Below are positions 36,438-47,636 of a stretch of 64,000 bases of DNA, one piece after another. A program made the position numbers and the translations under genes. Source of the stretch: Pontibacter sp. E15-1 (GTDB lineage Bacteria > Bacteroidota > Bacteroidia > Cytophagales > Hymenobacteraceae); NCBI RefSeq assembly GCF_022601975.1, contig NZ_JAKVIR010000017.1, forward strand, positions 54,504 through 118,503, in the 5' to 3' direction. Each line of letters begins with the position of its first letter. Position 1 is the first letter of the stretch. The notes under the pieces are model-generated. The model did no database searches. It was not told the DNA's origin and saw nothing but the letters and a program-made list of their open reading frames with translations.

Positions 36438-36785
36438 TTATGAAGAGAACGAGCTGCCGCAACCGCAGGTGCTTTTGGCCTGGGGGTTGCTGAACGTGAA
36501 GCCGCGTGCGTTCAGGCCATCCTGGAAATCGACTTCCATACCCATCACATACATGCCGTGTTTCTTGTCCATGATCAGCGTCAGGCCGTCGATATCATAG
36601 GTCTCGTCAGAATCCTTTGGTTTATCGAAACCCAACAGGTATGACATGCCCGAACAGCCGCCGCCTTGCACGCCTACGCGCAAACCGTACTCTCCCGGAA
36701 CATTCTTCTCTTGCATTATATTCTTCGCCTCTTGCAAGGCCTTTTCAGTCAAGGTTATAGGTGCAGTCTTAGTTGCTGTTGCCAT
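36438..36785 (-). CDS. A-type iron-sulfur cluster assembly protein (IscA/SufA/ErpA family)
   Basis: A 115-aa Fe-S carrier or scaffold. The three conserved cysteines are in place: one in GVQGGGCSGMSY and two in the C-terminal STCGCGSSF. Length is normal. It delivers clusters to apoproteins. No suf or isc genes lie next to it in this window, so it is a stand-alone member; which of the three names fits best cannot be told. Confidence 0.92.
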   Translation of the reverse strand: MATATKTAPITLTEKALQEAKNIMQEKNVPGEYGLRVGVQGGGCSGMSYLLGFDKPKDSDETYDIDGLTLIMDKKHGMYVMGMEVDFQDGLNARGFTFSNPQAKSTCGCGSSFSS

Positions 36786-36811
36786 AGTGTTAACGCTTTA
36801 ATTTGTAGTCA

Positions 36812-36819
36812 CAAACATA
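36812..36819 (-). promoter_or_regulatory. Predicted -7 box of the A-type Fe-S gene
   Basis: Reads TATGTTTG on the minus strand, a TAnnTTTG match 26 bases ahead of the ATG. No clear TTG upstream. Confidence 0.4.
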
Positions 36820-36943
36820 CACAATTCTCCTGAAACATGTGCACTGGTTCGTCTGTCGTACTTCTTAACAGGCAAACAGGCTGAATGATTCATGTGTCTT
36901 CCGTTAATTTTTTGCGATATTTAGCCTTTCAACCGAAAGCCCT

Positions 36944-37477
36944 ATGAACGAGTTTCTTATTCTTATTATAGACCTCCTGAAGATCGCCTTGCCAGCCATA
37001 ATTGTGGCGCTGGCCATGTATGCCCTGGTAAAAAAGCATTACGAGCGGGACTATAAGGTGCGGCTGCTGGAGCTGCGGCAGAAGAACGCGGAAGTGGTGT
37101 TGCCGATCCGGCTGCAGGCGTATGAGCGCGTTGTGCTGCTGCTCGAGCGCATCACACCCAGCAGCATGCTGCTGCGCGTAGGCAGCGCGGGCCAGACGGC
37201 GGCCGAGTACCACCGCGTGCTGCTCTCCGAGATCCGCAACGAGTTTGACCATAACCTGTCGCAGCAGGTCTATATGACCGAGCAGGCCTGGCAGCAGGTG
37301 AAGCACGCCCGGGAAGACGTGGCAGCCCTGATTAACAAAACCTACCACGAGCTGCCCGAAAACGCACGCGGCACGGAACTGGCCAAGCGCATCCTCGAAA
37401 ACGTGCTCAGTACCGAACAAGACCCCACCGCCCGTGCCCTGACCTATGTGAAGCAGGAAATTGGGCAGGTGTTTTAA
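36944..37477 (+). CDS. Small membrane-anchored hypothetical protein (177 aa)
   Basis: One N-terminal membrane segment (about residues 4-28, ILIIDLLKIALPAIIVALAMYAL) is followed by a basic stop-transfer (KKHYERDYKVR) and a helical cytoplasmic domain (LRQKNAEVVLPIRLQAYERV, YHRVLLSEIRNEFDHNLSQQ). No family is recognised with confidence. The conserved look of the amphipathic helices suggests a real gene. It is divergent from the Fe-S protein gene. Confidence 0.75.
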   Translation: MNEFLILIIDLLKIALPAIIVALAMYALVKKHYERDYKVRLLELRQKNAEVVLPIRLQAYERVVLLLERITPSSMLLRVGSAGQTAAEYHRVLLSEIRNEFDHNLSQQVYMTEQAWQQVKHAREDVAALINKTYHELPENARGTELAKRILENVLSTEQDPTARALTYVKQEIGQVF

Positions 37478-37514
37478 GAGCATATTTAAAATTCATCTTT
37501 TGGGCTGCAAATTG

Positions 37515-37601
37515 TTCATAAAGGAACCTGACTTCGCCTTTTTATCACCCCATAGCGCTGCTATGCGGCTCAAAAAACGCTTCGCCAGAACCCTTCCTGA
37601 A
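37515..37601. repeat. Imperfect 87-bp inverted repeat
   Basis: Two arms of about 40 bases share roughly 60% pairing, outermost TTCA/TGAA and innermost CATAGC/GCTATG around a GCT loop. It lies in the 275-bp spacer after the small membrane protein. It has no coding potential and no T-run, and looks like a decayed mobile palindrome or a structured RNA. Confidence 0.5.
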
Positions 37602-37675
37602 TAATTTTCGCTTCCAAAAACGAAATTTAAACATACTCTAAGTTAAAAAGTTGGGGAGACAGAGCGTTAGAAAGT

Positions 37676-37737
37676 AAAATGCCATTGGGTTGAAGATTGA
37701 GAAGCTGCTTCTCTAATCTTTAACCCAATGGCATTTT
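37676..37737 (-). terminator. Long hairpin terminator of the aminotransferase gene
   Basis: A near-perfect inverted repeat of about 29 bp per arm (core ATGCCATTGGGTT) with two wobbles and a one-base bulge lies 15 bp after the minus-strand stop. AT-rich ends give T on the transcript 3' side. Confidence 0.8.
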
Positions 37738-37752
37738 AACAGCTGGAAATTT

Positions 37753-38841
37753 TTATCCGAAAAGTTCCTGCAGCTTGGCAACCAGTGCCTCCATTAGCGC
37801 TGGGCTGTGCGCCGGGAAGTTGGCGATGCGGATCTGGGTTTCCTTGTGTTTGCCGTAGCCACTGCCCACAGCCATATCAAACGCCGCCAGTTGCTTGTTC
37901 ACTTCAGAAGCTGGCACCGTGGTGTTGGCTACAATTGTGGTAGGGGAGCGGTGCGCTGGGTTCTCGACCGCTGGCGTGAAAATCTTGCTTTGCGTGAGGT
38001 ACTGGTATACCTGCGCGGCCTTGGCCTCCGTCTCCTCCCGGATCGTGGCGACACCTTTGCTATTCATATCCTCCAGCACATTGCCGAGCAGGTAAATGTC
38101 CAGCACGTTCGGTGTCTCCACGGTTTGGTTGACTTTCGCTTTGCTCAGTATGGCTGGCAGGCTGTGGTATGAGCCGATTACCTGCCCGTCGGCAGCCAGG
38201 GCCTCGGCTTTGGCGATGCAGCGCTCGTTTACGAGCCATACCCCCAAACCAGCGGGCAAGCCAAAGCACTTCTGCACCGAAAAGTACACGGCATCCACTT
38301 TGTCATAGTCGAAAGCGGGGTTCGGGAGCGACGAAACGGCATCCACGTAAATGAGTGCCTCCGGAGAAGCCTTTTCCCGGAACCGGTTAATGTCCTGCAC
38401 CGGCATGCAAGCGCCCGAGCTGGTCTCGTTGTGGATCAGGGCCACGAGTTCTGCGGTTTCAGGCACACGGATGGCTTCCACATCAAACCCCTGGCTAAAA
38501 GGCGCTTTGTGCTGCTGTGCCGTACGCCCCAGTTCCTGCGCCGTCTCAAAGAACCTGTCAGAAAAAGAGCCGTTCACGAGGTGGAAGCTCTCCTGCTTTA
38601 CATTGTTCTGGATGGCGCGTTCCCAAATCTCGGTGGCCGATGCCAGGAAGAGCACCTCATAGTTGTCCGGCAGTTGCAGCAGCTGGCGCAACCCGGCTAC
38701 AGCATGCGCAAAAATATCCTGAAACTGCTTACTGCGGTGCGAGATGCTGCCGATTTTCTCCTCGAGCGCCGTTTGCATGTGCTGCGGCACGGTAGGGTAT
38801 AGCTCCGATGGCCCCGGGGTGAAGTATATCTTGTTGTTCAT
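37753..38841 (-). CDS. Class V aminotransferase, probably phosphoserine aminotransferase (SerC role)
   Basis: A 362-aa PLP enzyme of fold type I. It starts FTPGPSELYPTVPQHM, with GSISHRS near residue 31, an Asp for the pyridine nitrogen in IYVDAVSSLP and the Schiff-base Lys in YFSVQKCFGLPAGLG. It differs from classical SerC (which starts NFNAGPS) and resembles the alanine-glyoxylate/SerC-like branch. The next gene on the same strand is a fused SerB-SerA protein, which makes phosphoserine aminotransferase the most likely role: phosphohydroxypyruvate plus glutamate to phosphoserine. That role is inferred from the neighbour. Confidence 0.85.
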   Translation of the reverse strand: MNNKIYFTPGPSELYPTVPQHMQTALEEKIGSISHRSKQFQDIFAHAVAGLRQLLQLPDNYEVLFLASATEIWERAIQNNVKQESFHLVNGSFSDRFFETAQELGRTAQQHKAPFSQGFDVEAIRVPETAELVALIHNETSSGACMPVQDINRFREKASPEALIYVDAVSSLPNPAFDYDKVDAVYFSVQKCFGLPAGLGVWLVNERCIAKAEALAADGQVIGSYHSLPAILSKAKVNQTVETPNVLDIYLLGNVLEDMNSKGVATIREETEAKAAQVYQYLTQSKIFTPAVENPAHRSPTTIVANTTVPASEVNKQLAAFDMAVGSGYGKHKETQIRIANFPAHSPALMEALVAKLQELFG

Positions 38842-38922
38842 GTTCTTCTTATGCTAAAGCAGGTGCTTTTATACCTACGCGCAAAGGTGTCAGTTCTTTT
38901 CAGAATAAAAGCGACGAGTTTT

Positions 38923-38955
38923 CCGAGCGTTGCTTTAAGGGGGAGCAACGCTCGG
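38923..38955 (-). other. 12-bp hairpin between the SerB-SerA fusion gene and the aminotransferase gene
   Basis: CCGAGCGTTGCT (38923-38934) and AGCAACGCTCGG (38944-38955) form a perfect stem with a 9-nt loop. No T-run follows on the transcript, so it may protect the 3' end or modulate read-through into the downstream aminotransferase gene. Confidence 0.6.
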
Positions 38956-38971
38956 AGATCTCATCAATGTG

Positions 38972-40864
38972 TTAGTACAGCATCCGGAATTTGATGGTAT
39001 GCTGAATGCCGCGCATGTCGTTCACCAGTTGCTTGTCGTACTTTTTGTCGATGTCGGTAATCACATAGCCAACATGCTCGTTCGTTTTGAGGTACTGGCC
39101 CAGGATGTTCACCTGGTTCTGAGCAAGCACGCTGTTGATGTTGGCCAGCACGCCCGGCACGTTCTCGTGGATATGGATGAGGCGGTGCGCGTTCTTCAGC
39201 TCCGGCAGCTGGATGTTCGGGAAGTTCACGCTCTGGTAGGTGTTGCCCGAGTTGATGTAGTCCATGATGCGGTTCGGAACGAAGTTGGCGATGTTCACCT
39301 GCGCCTCGGAGGTGCTGCCGCCGATGTGCGGCGTCAGGATCACGTTGGGCAGGCCGCGCAGCTCGCTCACGAACGGCTCGCTGTTAGTGGCTGGCTCCTG
39401 CGGGAACACATCCACAGCGGCACCGCGCAGCTTCCCTGACTTCAGGCTCTCTACCAGCGCGGAAATTTCCACCACATGGCCGCGGCTCAGGTTCAGGAAA
39501 ATAGCCCCCGGCTTCATGGCGGCAAACTCCTCGGCCCCGAAGATGTTCTTGTTGTCCGGGCGACCGTCAACGTGTAGCGTCACAAAGTCAGCTTTTTCCA
39601 GCAGTTCTTTCAGGGTGTCGCATTTGCGGGCGTTGCCCAGTTGCAGTTTCTCCACCACGTCGTAGTAGTATACCACCATACCCATCGCCTCGGCTAGCAC
39701 CGACAGCTGTGCGCCGATGTTGCCGTAGCCCACAATGCCCAGTTTCTTGTCGCGCACCTCAAAGCTGCCTGTGGCCGACTTGTCCCAGGTGGCCTCGTGC
39801 ATTTTGTTGCTCTTGTCCACGATGCCGCGGCTCAGCATGATGATCTCGCCGATGGCCATCTCCACCACGCTGCGGGTATTGCTGTACGGGGCGTTAAACA
39901 CGGTGATACCGGCCTCCAGGCAGGCATCCAGGTCGATCTGGTTGGTGCCGATGCAGAACGCGCCCACGCTCATCAGGCGGTTGGCGTGCTCCAGCACTTT
40001 GCGCGTTACGTGCGTTTTGCTGCGGATACCCAGTATCGATACGTTCTGGATCTTCTCGCAAAGCTCTTCCTCGCTCAGGGCACCGGCGATGGTTTCCACC
40101 TGGTAGCCCTCGTGCCGGAACATCTCCACCGCTCTTGGGTGGATATTCTCAAGCAGCAGCACGCTGATTCTGTTTTTGGGGTATGAGATCGCCATTGGTA
40201 GTTTGTTCTGGTACAGGAACTCATCAAGGCTAGGGGCGATGTGCTCGGCCTTGGCCACCACGCTGTCGCGCACCACGTTCTCGGTAAAGGCATAGAACTT
40301 GTTGGCAAGCCCGGCTTCCTTTATCTCGTAGTCGGTATAACCGTCGCCAATCACATACACGTCGCCCGACAAAGCCAGCTGCTCCAGCAGTTTAATCTTG
40401 CCCTTGTCCAGGCTCAGCACGTTCTCCTCGTCAAACCCGACAATGTTGCCGTTGTCGTCCAGGGTAAACGTGTTGGCGTAAATGTTCTCCTCTTTTATAC
40501 CATACTCCATCACGATGGGCGTGATAAACTCCTTAAAGCCACTGGATACGATGAAGATCTGGTCAGAGTACTCGGTCAGAAATTCCTTGTTCCGGCGCAC
40601 CGACTCCGATACTTTGTCCTGCAGGCGGTTTACGAGTTGCGGAAGGTGCTTCTGGTGTGCTTTAAGCAGGGCCAGCCGCTTGCGGAGGCCGTCAGTAAAG
40701 GAGCTTTTTCCGTCCATGGCACTGTCTGTCAGCGCTTTTATCTGTTGCAGTACGCGCTCTTTGTCCGGGTCTCCCTCCAACGACAACTCGCCCAGTTCGT
40801 CGAGGGCCTCTACTTTGGTGAATGTGCTGTCGAAATCAATGATGAAATATTTGTCCTTGTTCAT
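38972..40864 (-). CDS. Fused phosphoserine phosphatase / D-3-phosphoglycerate dehydrogenase (SerB-SerA)
   Basis: A 630-aa bifunctional protein carrying the last and first steps of serine synthesis. The start is ATG 40864 (MNKDKYFIIDFDST); the 31 extra upstream codons have no homology-like content and were rejected. Residues 1 to about 225 are a HAD phosphatase: motif I DFDST (Asp10, Asp12), a Lys in DKGKIK and GDGYTD (173-178). Residues about 230-555 are the dehydrogenase: NAD motif GYGNIG (379-384), Arg461 in NLSRGHV, Glu490 in PQEPA and His513 in TPHIGGST. Residues about 562-610 are an ACT domain, which in SerA usually senses serine. The aminotransferase downstream supplies the middle step. 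Confidence 0.93.
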   Translation of the reverse strand: MNKDKYFIIDFDSTFTKVEALDELGELSLEGDPDKERVLQQIKALTDSAMDGKSSFTDGLRKRLALLKAHQKHLPQLVNRLQDKVSESVRRNKEFLTEYSDQIFIVSSGFKEFITPIVMEYGIKEENIYANTFTLDDNGNIVGFDEENVLSLDKGKIKLLEQLALSGDVYVIGDGYTDYEIKEAGLANKFYAFTENVVRDSVVAKAEHIAPSLDEFLYQNKLPMAISYPKNRISVLLLENIHPRAVEMFRHEGYQVETIAGALSEEELCEKIQNVSILGIRSKTHVTRKVLEHANRLMSVGAFCIGTNQIDLDACLEAGITVFNAPYSNTRSVVEMAIGEIIMLSRGIVDKSNKMHEATWDKSATGSFEVRDKKLGIVGYGNIGAQLSVLAEAMGMVVYYYDVVEKLQLGNARKCDTLKELLEKADFVTLHVDGRPDNKNIFGAEEFAAMKPGAIFLNLSRGHVVEISALVESLKSGKLRGAAVDVFPQEPATNSEPFVSELRGLPNVILTPHIGGSTSEAQVNIANFVPNRIMDYINSGNTYQSVNFPNIQLPELKNAHRLIHIHENVPGVLANINSVLAQNQVNILGQYLKTNEHVGYVITDIDKKYDKQLVNDMRGIQHTIKFRMLY

Positions 40865-40939
40865 GTCTAAAAATAAAAAAATAGGGCCGGGCTTTCGCTG
40901 GAAAGTGCAGCCTCTGGAATGAAGCAGCCAAAATAAACA

Positions 40940-40977
40940 AAAAAGAACCGGTAACATATAGTGCGCCGGTTCTTTTT
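40940..40977 (-). terminator. Intrinsic terminator after bshA
   Basis: A 12-bp stem (AAAAAGAACCGG/CCGGTTCTTTTT) with a 14-nt loop is followed on the minus strand by further T. Confidence 0.85.
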
Positions 40978-41004
40978 CATCAAAAAGGGGTATAAATTAT
41001 ATGA

Positions 41005-42141
41005 TTATAGCAAAGCTGGCTGCTCGTAGATTATTTTTTGGTAAAAATTCTCGTAAAGCGGCACTATTTTATTAATGTCAAAATTGGTTGCCTGGTGCAG
41101 GGCATTTGCCTTAAAGCGCGGCAGGTTCTCGTCGTCCAGAATGTAAAGCGAGTTCTTAACCATGTCGTCGATTGCGCCCACAGGGCTCGTGAATCCGGTT
41201 ACGCCGTCGATATTCAGCTCGGGTATACCCCCTGCGTTGGTCGACACCACAGGCACCTCGCACGCCATGGCCTCCAGGGCAGCCAGGCCAAAGCTCTCTT
41301 TCTCGGAGGGCATCAGGAACAGGTCCGCGATAGACAGCACTTCCTCCACCGCATCCATCTTGCCCAGAAAGCGGACATCGCTGCAGATATTCAGCTCACG
41401 GCAGAGTTTCTCCATCTTGGGGCGGTCGGGGCCATCGCCCACCAAAAGCAGCTTGCTGGAGACATGCTGCCGGATCTTGGCAAAAATGCGGATCACATCA
41501 TCCAGCCGCTTCACGGCCCTGAAGTTGGAGGTATGGACCACCAGCTTCTCGTTGTTCGGGCTGATGGCCATCCGGAAGTGCTCTTTTTTCTGGCGCTTGA
41601 ACTTTTCGAGGTTGATGAAGTTCGGAATCACCTCAATTTCCTTCTCTATCGGGAAGTACTCATACGTCTCGGTGCGGAGGCTGTCAGAAACGGCGGTAAC
41701 CCCATCAGACTGGTTGATGCTGAACGTGACCACCGGCTCAAAGGAGGCATCCTTGCCCACCAGCGTAATATCCGTTCCGTGCAGGGTGGTGATAATCGGG
41801 ATGTTGATGCCCTTGGTGCGCAGAATCTGCTTGGCCATAAACGCCGCCGAGGCATGCGGGATGGCGTAGTGCACGTGCAGCAGGTCAAGCTTTTCGAACC
41901 GCACGATGTCCACCATTTTGCTGGCCAGGGCCAGCTCGTAGGGCGGGTACTGGAACAGCGGGTATGAGGGGATGTATACCTCGTGGTAAAAAAGGTTCTC
42001 GTTAAATATATCGAGGCGCGCAGGCTGGCTGTAGGTGATGAAGTGCACCTTATGGCCTTTCAGCGCCAGCGCCTTTCCGAGTTCCGTGGCCACTACACCG
42101 CTACCCCCGAAGGTTGGGTAACAAACTATACCGATTTTCAT
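41005..42141 (-). CDS. bshA: N-acetyl-alpha-D-glucosaminyl L-malate synthase
   Basis: A 378-aa GT4 glycosyltransferase that makes the first intermediate of bacillithiol by joining GlcNAc from UDP-GlcNAc to L-malate. The N-terminus KIGIVCYPTFGGSGVVATEL is the hallmark of BshA. LHGTDITLVG and the C-terminal EX7E (EKESFGLAALEAMACEVPV) complete the pattern. Length is as expected. Bacillithiol is the main low-molecular-weight thiol in many Bacteroidota, so this fits the organism. bshB and bshC are not in the window. Confidence 0.93.
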   Translation of the reverse strand: MKIGIVCYPTFGGSGVVATELGKALALKGHKVHFITYSQPARLDIFNENLFYHEVYIPSYPLFQYPPYELALASKMVDIVRFEKLDLLHVHYAIPHASAAFMAKQILRTKGINIPIITTLHGTDITLVGKDASFEPVVTFSINQSDGVTAVSDSLRTETYEYFPIEKEIEVIPNFINLEKFKRQKKEHFRMAISPNNEKLVVHTSNFRAVKRLDDVIRIFAKIRQHVSSKLLLVGDGPDRPKMEKLCRELNICSDVRFLGKMDAVEEVLSIADLFLMPSEKESFGLAALEAMACEVPVVSTNAGGIPELNIDGVTGFTSPVGAIDDMVKNSLYILDDENLPRFKANALHQATNFDINKIVPLYENFYQKIIYEQPALL

Positions 42142-42154
42142 TGTGCTTGCTGAA

Positions 42155-42190
42155 TAAAAACAAAAGTGCAGCGAACCGACGTTGCTGCAC
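42155..42190 (-). terminator. Probable terminator after the GH3/serine hydrolase gene
   Basis: GTGCAGC pairs with GCTGCAC around a short loop (42166-42190). On the minus strand this is followed by TTTTGTTTTT. Confidence 0.7.
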
Positions 42191-42212
42191 CTGCTAAACT
42201 ACCAATTGAAGA

Positions 42213-45164
<2,952 letters not shown>

Positions 45165-45594
45165 TCTATACTGCTGTTATATAATTGGAACAAGTCAAAA
45201 TTAAGCCTAATTTTGCAAAAGGCGGTTCAGAAAGCAGACTAATTTCAGCAGTGACGCCGTAGTTTCTTTCGATCGGACATAACCGGGAAACGAAGCCTGC
45301 TGCTGCCTGCCTGCAAGCGGGTGTGGCCCCAAGTGTAGCCTAAACGTGCTAACGCCACCCGCCCCGTACCGACGCATGCTTCTCCAGCTTTGGTTTGGCC
45401 AAGGGAAAAGCGCCTGTTGTCGGATGTTTTCCAACCCCACCTGAAAATCGGTCTGTAAATTAATAATAAATTTGATTCTGAATAAGTTCTGTTTTACATA
45501 TTTAGTGAGTGCAAAAATGCAGCCGGGAACTCCTGAAACGGCTGGTTGTGAGTAAAAAAAATCTATATATAAATAAAGGACTAAAAAAAGCCGG
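45165..45594. other. 430-bp spacer between divergent genes
   Basis: The stretch between the fusion hydrolase and mutL has no supported gene. A minus-strand box TAATTTTG (45203-45196) is a candidate promoter of the hydrolase, and an inverse copy on the plus strand (45208-45215) sits 4 bp away. The rest (about 45240-45590) shows no hairpin, tRNA or other feature I can name. Confidence 0.5.
45196..45203 (-). promoter_or_regulatory. Predicted -7 box of the GH3/serine hydrolase gene
   Basis: TAATTTTG on the minus strand lies 31 bases ahead of the start codon at 45164. No proper TTG at the usual distance was found. Confidence 0.4.
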
Positions 45595-47448
45595 ATGCCT
45601 GACATCATACACTTACTGCCCGACTTCCTGGCCAACCAGATTGCCGCTGGCGAGGTAGTGCAGCGCCCCGCCTCAGTGGTGAAGGAACTGCTCGAAAACG
45701 CCGTTGATGCAGGGGCCTCCAGTGTCCAGGTGATTGTGAAGGAGGCGGGCAAGCAACTGGTGCAGGTGGTAGACAACGGCAGCGGCATGTCGGAGACAGA
45801 CGCCCGCATGTGCTTCGAGCGGCACGCCACTTCCAAAATCAGTTCCACCGAAGACCTGTTCCGCATCCGGACGATGGGCTTCCGGGGCGAGGCCATGGCC
45901 TCCATCGGGGCGGTGGCGCAGGTAGAACTCAAGACCAAGACCCACCACGCCGACACGGGCACAAAGCTGCTGGTGGAGGGCTCGGGGATTGTGCTGCAGG
46001 AGCCGGTGGCGGTTTCGCCCGGCACGTCCATCGCGGTGAAGAACCTGTTCTACAACGTGCCCGCCCGCCGCAACTTCCTGAAGAGCAACGCCGTGGAGAT
46101 GCGCCATATCCTGGATGAGTTTCAGCGGGTGGCGCTGGCCTACCCCGAGGTGGCTTTCACGCTGCACCACAACGATACCGAGGTGTTCAACCTGGTGCCC
46201 GGCAAGCTGAGCCAGCGCATCGTCAGCATCTTCGGGAGCAACTACAAGGAGCAGATGGCCTATTGCGAGGAGGATACCACTTTCCTGACGGTGAAGGGCT
46301 ACATCGGCAAGCCGGAGCACGCCAGAAAGGCGCGCGGCGAGCAGTTTTTCTTCGTGAACAACCGCTTTGTGAAGAGCGGCTACCTGAACCACGCCGTGAT
46401 GACCGCCTTCGAGGGCTTGGTACCTAAAGAAAACTACCCCTTTTACGTGCTGTTTATTGAGCTGGAGCCCGGCAAGATCGACATAAACGTGCACCCCACC
46501 AAAACCGAGATTAAGTTCGAGGACGAGAAAACGGTGTATGCCATTGTGCACGCCGCCGTCCGGAAGGCGCTCGGCACCTATAACATTGCCCCGTCCCTTG
46601 ACTTTGAGGGCGACGTGAACTTTGCCCCGCTGCAGCCCATCCGGGTGCAGGGCGGCTACAATGAGTTTGACCCCGACAGCAAAGCCCGGGGCGATAGCGG
46701 CAGCGCCTTTCCGGGGTTCTCGCCGCCCGCCACGTCGCGCAGGGCCACCTCCAAAGGCTGGGAGCAGCTGTACGAACCCCTGCGGGAGCAGCCAATGGCA
46801 GAGAGCCATACCACCTCCGCCAGCTCAGGCATGGGCCTGCTCGACGATGTGTTCGCGGCGACGGATGTGCCCGCGGCCTCATCTAACAAAGCCATCCAGA
46901 TTCACCAGAAGTACCTGTTGGTGCAGGTCAAGTCCGGGGTGATGATCATCGACCAGCAGGCGGCGCAGGAGCGCATCCTGTATGAGAAATACAGCGCCTC
47001 GCTCCAGAAGAAGACCGGGGCCTCGCAGGCGCTGCTCTTCCCGCAGACGCTGCAGCTCTCGCCAGCCGACGCCGCGCTGATGCATGAGCTGGCGGCAGAG
47101 TTCAAGGACATGGGCTTTTTGTTTGAGGACTTCGGCGGCAACGCCATCATCCTGAACGGTATACCGGCCGATGTGCATGCGGCCAATGAAAAAGAGCTGC
47201 TGGAGGAATTGATAGAGCAGTATAAAAACAATCTGGCCACCCTGAAGCTTGATAAGCGGGAGAACCTGGCCCGAGCCATGGCCCGGCGCATGGCCTCGCG
47301 GTCGCTGTCGCGCATGTCGGACCTGGAGATGAATTCTCTCGTAGACAAGCTTTTTGCGTGCCAAGTGCCCAACTATGCGCCGGGAGGGCAGAAAACGCTT
47401 GTGATCATGGAGCTTAGCCAGCTGCACGATCTGTTTCAGAAAGGCTGA
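45595..47448 (+). CDS. mutL: DNA mismatch repair protein MutL
   Basis: A 617-aa GHKL ATPase that links MutS to strand removal. ATP-site motifs are intact: ANQIAAGEVVQRPASVVKEL, DNGSGM, ERHATSKI and TMGFRGEAMASIG. A poorly conserved linker (about 340-430) leads to the C-terminal dimerisation domain. Near residue 453 it has DQQAAQERILYE, which fits the endonuclease metal motif DQxAxxExxxxE with Gln in place of His. The Cys/His-rich motif near the end (normally CPHGRP) reads NYAPGGQKT instead, so nicking activity is uncertain. No neighbouring mutS. Confidence 0.95.
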   Translation: MPDIIHLLPDFLANQIAAGEVVQRPASVVKELLENAVDAGASSVQVIVKEAGKQLVQVVDNGSGMSETDARMCFERHATSKISSTEDLFRIRTMGFRGEAMASIGAVAQVELKTKTHHADTGTKLLVEGSGIVLQEPVAVSPGTSIAVKNLFYNVPARRNFLKSNAVEMRHILDEFQRVALAYPEVAFTLHHNDTEVFNLVPGKLSQRIVSIFGSNYKEQMAYCEEDTTFLTVKGYIGKPEHARKARGEQFFFVNNRFVKSGYLNHAVMTAFEGLVPKENYPFYVLFIELEPGKIDINVHPTKTEIKFEDEKTVYAIVHAAVRKALGTYNIAPSLDFEGDVNFAPLQPIRVQGGYNEFDPDSKARGDSGSAFPGFSPPATSRRATSKGWEQLYEPLREQPMAESHTTSASSGMGLLDDVFAATDVPAASSNKAIQIHQKYLLVQVKSGVMIIDQQAAQERILYEKYSASLQKKTGASQALLFPQTLQLSPADAALMHELAAEFKDMGFLFEDFGGNAIILNGIPADVHAANEKELLEELIEQYKNNLATLKLDKRENLARAMARRMASRSLSRMSDLEMNSLVDKLFACQVPNYAPGGQKTLVIMELSQLHDLFQKG

Positions 47449-47636
47449 GTGTGGTTGCTTGTCAAATTTTTGCATTGGGGCATGCTATTGACAGCAGCAA
47501 AAGGCGGCTCGGGCGGTAGAGGCGTAGTATGCCTGTTTTGGTCAGCTTTTTAGTGTTCGCTCCTGAATCTATATATAACCTAAGTACCGGCTTCAGATAA
47601 TAAGGAAGGCCGGATTTTCTTTAAATATAAAATCGC

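Noticed and set aside
40865..40957. Longer start for the SerB-SerA fusion
   Set aside because: The extra 31 residues are hydrophobic and basic without homology to the HAD domain, which begins naturally at MNKDKYFII.
41038..41967. 309-aa plus-strand ORF opposite bshA
   Set aside because: Antisense to bshA, whose diagnostic N-terminus is on the minus strand.
45673..46809. 378-aa minus-strand ORF opposite mutL
   Set aside because: Antisense to intact MutL motifs; no domain and no signal.
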